From the NCBI GenBank assembly GCA_032718565.1, contig JAVGVS010000003.1, positions 894,876 to 958,875 on the forward strand: DNA of 64,000 nucleotides, given 5' to 3'. The position numbers and the translations under genes are program-made. Position 1 is the stretch's first letter. Each line of letters opens with the position of its first letter. Positions 63,340-64,000 of this stretch are shown here, one piece after another. The notes beneath the pieces were generated by a model. It did no database searches. It saw nothing but the letters and a program-made list of their open reading frames with translations, and had not been told where the DNA came from. Source of the stretch: Distichodus sexfasciatus (taxonomy: Eukaryota; Chordata; Actinopteri; Characiformes; Distichodontidae).

Positions 63340-64000
63340 GCTGTAGTTGAGAATAAGAGGATAAAAGGAAAAAAAAATCTCCCACTCGACAGATAACTTG
63401 CTGAAGTGCAGCGATCCCTCCTGCCCCGATTAGCCGAGCTCGCCTTGTTCCCTGTAGAGGGAAATTACTGGAGATGATGGAAATTCATTAACAGGATAAA
63501 TAAAGAGGAGGAGAGCGCGGCCTCGTCTCCACAGAGTTGGCACTAATTGGCCCAGCGTGGTGGTGTAACGAAGGCCGGGTGCGACGACGGGCCACGAGCC
63601 ACTACTCCTGACCTCTCTCTTTCTCTCTCCATTTCTCTCTTATCCTCCTTTCTCTCTTTAGTTGGGATTGCAAAGTCAAGGTCTTCACACCTGTCTTAAT
63701 GACTCCTTATGCATGTAGTAGAAAATTAATTGATATTCTAGCTGGCAAACACTTAGGGCTCCATTAATCAATACGCGCCAGCTTCTCCCCATGCTAAAAA
63801 CACATTTTGCAGAGTAATTAATTTCTCCCTCGTTTTCTTCTCTTTTTTTATTTTGTATTCATTCGGAATGCCACGGTTGTCCGTGCTTGACATTTAGCCC
63901 TTTTTGTGTTGGGTTCAAATACTTCAAGAGTAAACGATTGCCGACAGAGAAACCTAATGCAAGTCAAGCCGTTAAGGTTATTATCTCCGTGTTGCGTTTG
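63340..64000. promoter_or_regulatory. candidate conserved regulatory block running off the window
   Basis: Two modules. The first (63390-63610) is CpG-rich with CCCCGATTAGCCGAG and GTTGGCACTAATTGGCCCAG. The second (63660-63890) has AAAATTAATTGATATTC, CCATTAATCAATACGCGCC and GAGTAATTAATTTC (TAATTA at 63815-63820). A TCTC patch separates them. The right boundary is not seen. Confidence 0.45.

Overview
The window reads as non-coding nuclear DNA of a ray-finned (teleost-type) fish. The evidence is the repeat content: tRNA-derived SINEs with the DANA/Mermaid body known from zebrafish, a dead Tc1/mariner element with IR/DR-type ends, hAT-type elements with 8-bp target duplications, dense dinucleotide and tetranucleotide microsatellites, and an AT-rich, CpG-poor background. 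I cannot name the species or the locus.

I found no intact protein-coding gene, no convincing exon and no functional tRNA, rRNA or known microRNA gene. The open frames present are short, or arise because a polypurine tract has no stop codons in its complement. The only protein-derived remnants I support are a broken Tc1 transposase (62.0-62.9 kb, minus strand) and two related pieces of a repeat that may once have been coding (19.1 and 44.6-44.8 kb).

Layout. 0-12 kb: AT-rich DNA with SINEs of three kinds (DANA-like; 'family A', ending in a CAATGACAAATAATCACTCAC-type tail; 'family B', ending in a CTCTGGATAAGAGC-type tail), a strong hairpin at 5.2 kb and a GCTAAT-rich repeat at 10.2-11.1 kb. 12-18 kb: possible conserved regulatory blocks, G-quadruplex motifs, a CpG-dense segment and a tandem duplication carrying a datable SINE. 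18-24 kb: the densest SINE region, ending in a cluster of nuclear-receptor half-sites. 24-36 kb: an intact-ended non-autonomous hAT element (28.2-29.3 kb), long AT-rich desert and the most regulatory-looking block (35.1-36.2 kb). 36-41 kb: two polypurine tracts of about 650 bp around further blocks. 45-50 kb: microsatellite cluster and a nearly perfect 792-bp tandem duplication. 50-64 kb: four strong blocks, a 372-bp MITE with perfect 12-bp inverted ends, LINE-like 3' ends and the Tc1 element.

The blocks called 'candidate conserved regulatory block' are mixed-composition, non-repetitive stretches rich in homeodomain cores (TAATTA), TALE-type TGACAG, Pbx/Hox and LEF/TCF-like motifs, separated by AT-rich or repeat DNA. 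This is what gene deserts around vertebrate developmental regulators look like, but conservation cannot be tested from one sequence, so these are inferences. I see no previously undescribed protein system. The most interesting items are the block array as a whole, the 792-bp duplication, the 5.2-kb hairpin, the 57.7-kb MITE, the CpG-dense hairpin segment at 13.6 kb and the paired polypurine tracts.
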